From assembly GCA_964006375.1 (NCBI GenBank), contig OZ023262.1, positions 90,589,654-90,653,653 on the forward strand: 64,000 nucleotides of DNA, given 5' to 3'. Numbering within the stretch: position 1 is the stretch's first letter; each line of letters starts with the position of its first letter. The position numbers were made by a program, and so were the translations under genes. Positions 60,101-64,000 of this stretch are shown here, one piece after another. This DNA is from Tillus elongatus (Eukaryota; Arthropoda; Insecta; Coleoptera; Cleridae). The notes under the pieces are model-generated. The model searched no databases, was not told the DNA's origin, and worked only from the letters and a program-made list of their open reading frames with translations.

Positions 60101-60663
60101 ACACGGAAAATATTAGTTCCCTGCTTATAAAAGACAATGGTTTGATCAAATTTCCATGTTGGTTAGGCAAAACTGCATCTTCTCTTTTATAATATATAAT
60201 GAAATACATATTCTCCAAATAAATGATATAAAATAAATGAACAAAAATATAAATATATTATATTCCATAATATTAATTACGCTAACCTAATACCGATTTT
60301 TACCAGCAAAGCTACACTTTTTGTTTCAGTCTTACGGATAGATATGTACAAAATGTGATACATGTAAAAAAAAACGTTGTTTGGTAACTCATACTTTTAA
60401 AGAAGAGAAAACAACGAGAAATATAATTTATCATTCAATCTAAATCTGTTCTCATTTTGTCCAAAATATTAAGTTTTTTCTTAATAGTTTTTCTAAATAG
60501 TCCTATATAGATCATATTCTTTTATCCCTTAAACAGTTAGTGTGGATTTTCATACCTGCATGTATTCATCCAGTGATGCAGCTCCCAGTTCTGTTGTGTA
60601 AACATATCATATGGTGGTTGCCACTATTATTGTCACTAGTTTTTGTACAAATTTACTAAAGCT
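60101..60663. other. No gene recognised
   Basis: AT-rich, no repeat match or ORF. Confidence 0.5.
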
Positions 60664-61995
60664 TTTTTTTTAAGTTAAATAATCTTCAACGTTTATGTCG
60701 TTTATTTGGGTAACAGTTTCAAGGAAGTACTGCATTTTGTTAGTGATTTCAACGACATTGGCGTAAAACTCGAACCTATGTAGACAGGTCTCCTGCTCTG
60801 TCTTGCATATGGTGCATTTGTCATCTGGTGCTCTTCCAAACATCTGTAGGAAACTTTGGGACATGAACGCCCCATGTGCTGCTTTGTACAGTATTTCTTT
60901 TTGTTCACTTGATAGGTATTTGTTATGAATACATTTCAATTTAACAGCGTCTGTATGCTTGTGTGTTAGTCGTGTTTTGGAGTATGGGTTGACTATATAA
61001 GCTTTTCGATGATAGCTCAGGTTGGAGCCATCTCTTTGTATCCAGCTTCTTGCACAAACGCTTTATGTGAGAGGCTTGATGAGCTATCGCATTTATGTAG
61101 GGTGAATTTGTTACCGTTGCCCCGAAATTCAAGTAATCAAGGGCAATACTGTGTTTCCTTTTACATTCCATTGTCCGATGTATAAAAAGTGCGTTTGCTT
61201 TAACCCGAGCGTCTTGCAAACCTAGACCACCTTCAAGTTTTGGGAGAATCAGAGTCGTTCCTGAGATTCTGTTTGATGTTCCCATCCATATAAAGTATCC
61301 ACAGATGGTATATATGCGCTTTGCTACCAGCAGAGGTATGGGAAGGGTTTCACTCAAATACCAGATTTTGGGTAACTTATAAGTGTTAACAAAGAAGACC
61401 CTTTGTATGGTTGTCAATGTCCTGTTTCGGTTGTTAAGTAGTGTGATGTGCACTAGTGATACCGCCGCTTCTCAGTTGGTTGTGGCCATTTCATGTAAGT
61501 TGTTAGTGAATTTAATTCCCAGAACCTTGATACTGTCCTCGATTGGCAACCATGTGTTATCAGGTACAGGTGTGTTACTTCTTTGTCTGCCTAGTGTCAT
61601 TCCTTTGGACTTACTTGGATTTAGGACTGCTACAGTTATTTGGCAAAATGTGTTGACTTTTGTGTAAATCATGTTTATTTCTTTAGGATTTTTAATGGTC
61701 ACGTTAATGTCGTCCGCATAAGCATGTACTTCTGTAGTTGGTGATTTTAAGAATTGGATCAGTGGCTCCAAATAGATGATAAATAAACTCATGAATAAGG
61801 GACATCCTTGCCTTAGAGCACATTTTATCTCTACTTTTGTGCTGTGTCCCCTGTTGATTTGCACACAGGAAAAAAGGTTCGTATACATTTGTCGTATGTT
61901 GATGATAAATCTGTGTGGAAATCCATATTGTTCTAGTGCCCACCACAAGTACTCATGATTGACTCTATCGAACGCATGGTGCATCGGGGCGCGAG
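60664..61995 (-). pseudogene. L1/Tx1-like LINE, 3' part of ORF2 with poly(A)
   Basis: On minus: RT palm HHAFDRVNHEYLWWALEQYG, FPHRFIINIRQMYTN, RQGCPLFMSLFIIYLEPLI, catalytic HAYADDINVTI, LNPSKSKGMTLG (61990-61472); after a stop, the thumb/post-RT region TYKLPKIWYLSETLPIPLLV, FIWMGTSNRISGTTLILPKL, EGGLGLQDARVKANALFIHR (61453-60941); after a frameshift, a C-terminal zinc-knuckle-like CTICKTEQETCLHRF (60939-60670). The run LEQYGFP, RQGCPL--LF--YLEPL and a CCHC-like tail fit the L1/Tx1 group. Nine A's follow the stop at 60664-60673, a retroposition tail. The endonuclease half is missing (5' truncation at about 61995). Confidence 0.8.
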
Positions 61996-62050
61996 TGATT
62001 GGCCATAATCGCGTAAATATGCTAACGTTAAAGAAACAAAGCACATACAA
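61985..62050 (+). mobile_element. SINE family 1, 3' end only
   Basis: GTGATTGGCCATAATCGCGT then AATATGCTAACGTTAAAGAA, matching the 3' end at 1330-1380 (reversed). It abuts the 5' truncation point of the LINE. Confidence 0.55.
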
Positions 62051-62943
62051 ACATACACAACTGTAGGTAGTGGTGACGAAGGTGATTACAGTAATTGAAA
62101 AAATACATAAATCATAAACTTGGTCTATGTTTTTATAATGACACTTTAATTATTGGGACCAAATTATTCAATGTGACAAAGCAATTATGTTTCGTATAAT
62201 CAAGAGTACGCCTCCTTACATCATTTGTACAAATAATACTTAATTTCGTTTTCCTGCACACAATGTACAAACTAGATTATTAATAACTATTTAGAAAATA
62301 GCTTACCTGACATCCAGGTTATAATTTATAAAGGGAAAATTAGCCTGTTCGGTTTATAATAACGACAATGTACTTTCCGTGACAAACGAGCCCCGTTAAT
62401 ATTTCCTTTGCGTGTGTCAGACGGTTGCGTCCGATAATGGTCTATTGTCTCGCTCTGCCACTCTCTAATTCGGTTATCACCGCCTTGCTCCATTGTATTA
62501 GCTCGCATAATTAGACCTTTCTGTTGTTAATTGTCACTACCTATGTTTCTGTCATTGTTTCATGAGAATTTATCAATGTCCATCTGTGTGGTTGGTCTGA
62601 AAGAAAACATTACGGCGTATAAATGTGCTTTTGTATATATAGACCATTGAGCAGTTAAAAATAGTCACCTAGCTTACCACAGACCAGTCAGACTACAAAT
62701 GCTTCACTATTTACTGGTCATATTCATTTATCTGCTTTGGTGAGGTATCTAATTGGTCCAGAAATGCACTGAGCCTTGCAAATTATCGAAAATTACTTTT
62801 AATAATAATAAAAATAATAATCATAATCTTTATTATCCTACGGGATAAACCCAATTACAAGATAGAAAGACACTACATATAAGACAAAACACATTAAAAT
62901 TGCAAATCTTAAATACAACTTAGTAAACTAATTGAATATAAAG
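62051..62943. other. No gene recognised; unique-looking, moderately GC-balanced
   Basis: 62330-62560 is less AT-rich and not repeated in the window. A 60-codon minus frame (62508-62326, EQGGDNRIREWQSETIDHYR) has no known motif and no clear splice context. (TAA)n at 62798. Confidence 0.35.
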
Positions 62944-63256
62944 GTCTGGTCGCAGCAAGTGTGTTATGGTAGTGAATTTTCATAAAAACGGTTTTAATAA
63001 CAAATCTGTCTTTTTTTAAAGGAAGCAGGCATGAAATTTGGTTACCAATATAACCTATATAGTAAAAACAATGTACCATATTTCATCAAAATGCCTTCCT
63101 TGTTTAAAAATGTACAAAAATGTTTCAAAAATAAACTTAGAATGTTCCCGAAAAAACTGGTTCCTGGCCAACGAACGTTAGGTTAATAGCAAATTGTGCT
63201 ATTGAAATTTGAAACTTTAAAAAAAAATCGCTACCATAACGCACTTGCTGCGTCCA
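62944..63256. mobile_element. R-family MITE
   Basis: 313 bp; ends CTGGTCGCAGCAAGTGTGTT and ACGCACTTGCTGCGTCC in inverse orientation, with the common interior (TAACCTATATAGTAAAAACA, CTGGCCAACGAACGTTAGGT). Confidence 0.8.
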
Positions 63257-63287
63257 TTTAAAATTGAAATCGATTGCAGAAAAGAAC

Positions 63288-63605
63288 AAGCACTTGTGAA
63301 GCCACGGGAAAAGTCTACGGTTGTATTGAGTATGGAAACGGTTTCACTAAAATAGGGCAATAACAAACAGACAGATGTACTATTCAAATTTAATTAAGTC
63401 TTAAAAGTTTTCATCTCGTCCTAATTGAATTTGTCATACAAAAACTCGCTAAATAATTCATCGGAATTACACAATCTGATCAGATAACAGTAAAATGAAA
63501 TAAAACTTAAAAAAAGTTAAGTCACTAACTGAGATTAGAACGCGTGTTATAGGAGTCCATTATAAAATCAACACTGCTGCCTTTACCTCTCGGCCATTTT
63601 CGACA
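63288..63605 (-). mobile_element. SINE family 2, minus-strand copy
   Basis: From 63605 on minus: GTCGAAAATGGCCGAGAGGT (A box), AAGGCAGCAGTGTTGAT, GCGTTCTAATCTCAGTTAGT, TCTGATCAGATTGTGTAATT, GACTTAATTAAATTTGAATA, and end CCCGTGGCTTCACAAGTG. Best copy of the family in the window. Confidence 0.75.
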
Positions 63606-64000
63606 TGACAGATGTATTTACTAACAGGTATATACTCTAGTATATTACTTTTCTATAGTCTTGATTATTTACACCATACAATTCTTGTATAAAATTGAAT
63701 TTTTTTTCTCATAGTTTAACCAAATGAAGCAAAATGACGGCTGCGACACAGATCTAGGAGCTTGTTAGTCATTTCTAGCCGTATCTTTAACTCACAAAGC
63801 GCTAATGCGTACTATTATACTAATGCGCTAATGTACGACTACTAGAATTATCAATTTTGACGTTTCAATTTCTTTTTAATCAAAGGCATATAATTTCTTT
63901 GCCTTTTAACCTAGAGATCTAATTTTGGCACAAAGGATGCTCTTCATGACAAAAACCAGCACACCAAATTTGGTTACCATCGCTTTTTAATTTTCGGAGA
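63606..64000. repeat. AT-rich sequence passing into R-family body
   Basis: From about 63850 phrases such as 'tcaattttgacgtttcaat', 'gcacaccaaatttggttacc' and 'ttttcggaga' match R-family bodies and continue out of the window. No gene. Confidence 0.5.

Noticed and set aside
62326..62508. 60-codon minus ORF with protein-like composition
   Set aside because: Considered as a host exon, but I saw no splice sites or homology; left as unannotated sequence.

Overview
The window looks like an intergenic or intronic stretch of a large, AT-rich, transposon-loaded animal genome, most probably an insect. The grounds are the mix of mariner/Tc1-like elements with DUF4817-type HTH domains, a hAT, RTE, L1/Tx1-like, jockey-like and R1/jockey-group LINE remnants, Penelope-like elements (PLEs), tRNA- and 5S-derived SINEs, and more than 20 long (TA)n tracts. 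A beetle-type genome is my guess, from general familiarity only. No complete host gene is visible. The best host-gene trace is one candidate exon at 25593-25709, behind a good splice acceptor.

Layout. 0-7.5 kb: pieces of an abundant repeat (here 'R family'), a tRNA-type SINE, a 400-bp fold-back with a tRNA-like A box, a second SINE family and a tandem duplication carrying (TA)n. 7.5-10.2 kb: two mariner copies fused head to head, then a 249-bp (TA)n. 11-17 kb: a mariner HTH fragment, three PLE remnants (RT and GIY-YIG endonuclease) and a probable hammerhead ribozyme. 17-27 kb: R-family copies, inverted repeats, a direct segmental duplication of a mariner remnant, and the candidate exon. 27.5-29.3 kb: third mariner copy. 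31-33.2 kb: jockey-like LINE pieces in opposite orientations around a complete R-family element. 35.75-39.34 kb: a complete DNA transposon. 39.6-45.9 kb: R-family copies, a truncated LINE and a 5S-derived sequence. 45.9-47.8 kb and 49.1-51.6 kb: two full-length mariners, each sitting inside (TA)n. 53.8-56.9 kb: nearly full-length RTE LINE with target-site duplications. 58-60.1 kb: a MITE-like inverted repeat and a non-autonomous hAT with a perfect 8-bp target duplication. 60.7-62 kb: L1/Tx1-like LINE tail. 62.9-64 kb: R-family MITE and SINE.

Most notable is the 3.59-kb element at 35751-39340. It has perfect 30-bp terminal inverted repeats, an ATAT target duplication, about eight internal copies of the terminal motif GAGATACGAG, and an apparently intact two-exon transposase of about 708 codons. 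The protein resembles the insect family I believe Pfam calls DUF7869 and carries a plausible DDE triad. All other coding elements are damaged: the RTE has frameshifts, the mariners have nonsense codons or frameshifts, and the PLEs are truncated. The elements act on each other rather than on host genes. Mariners insert into (TA)n tracts, R-family elements carry such tracts internally, and truncated LINEs and SINEs are embedded in R-family copies.
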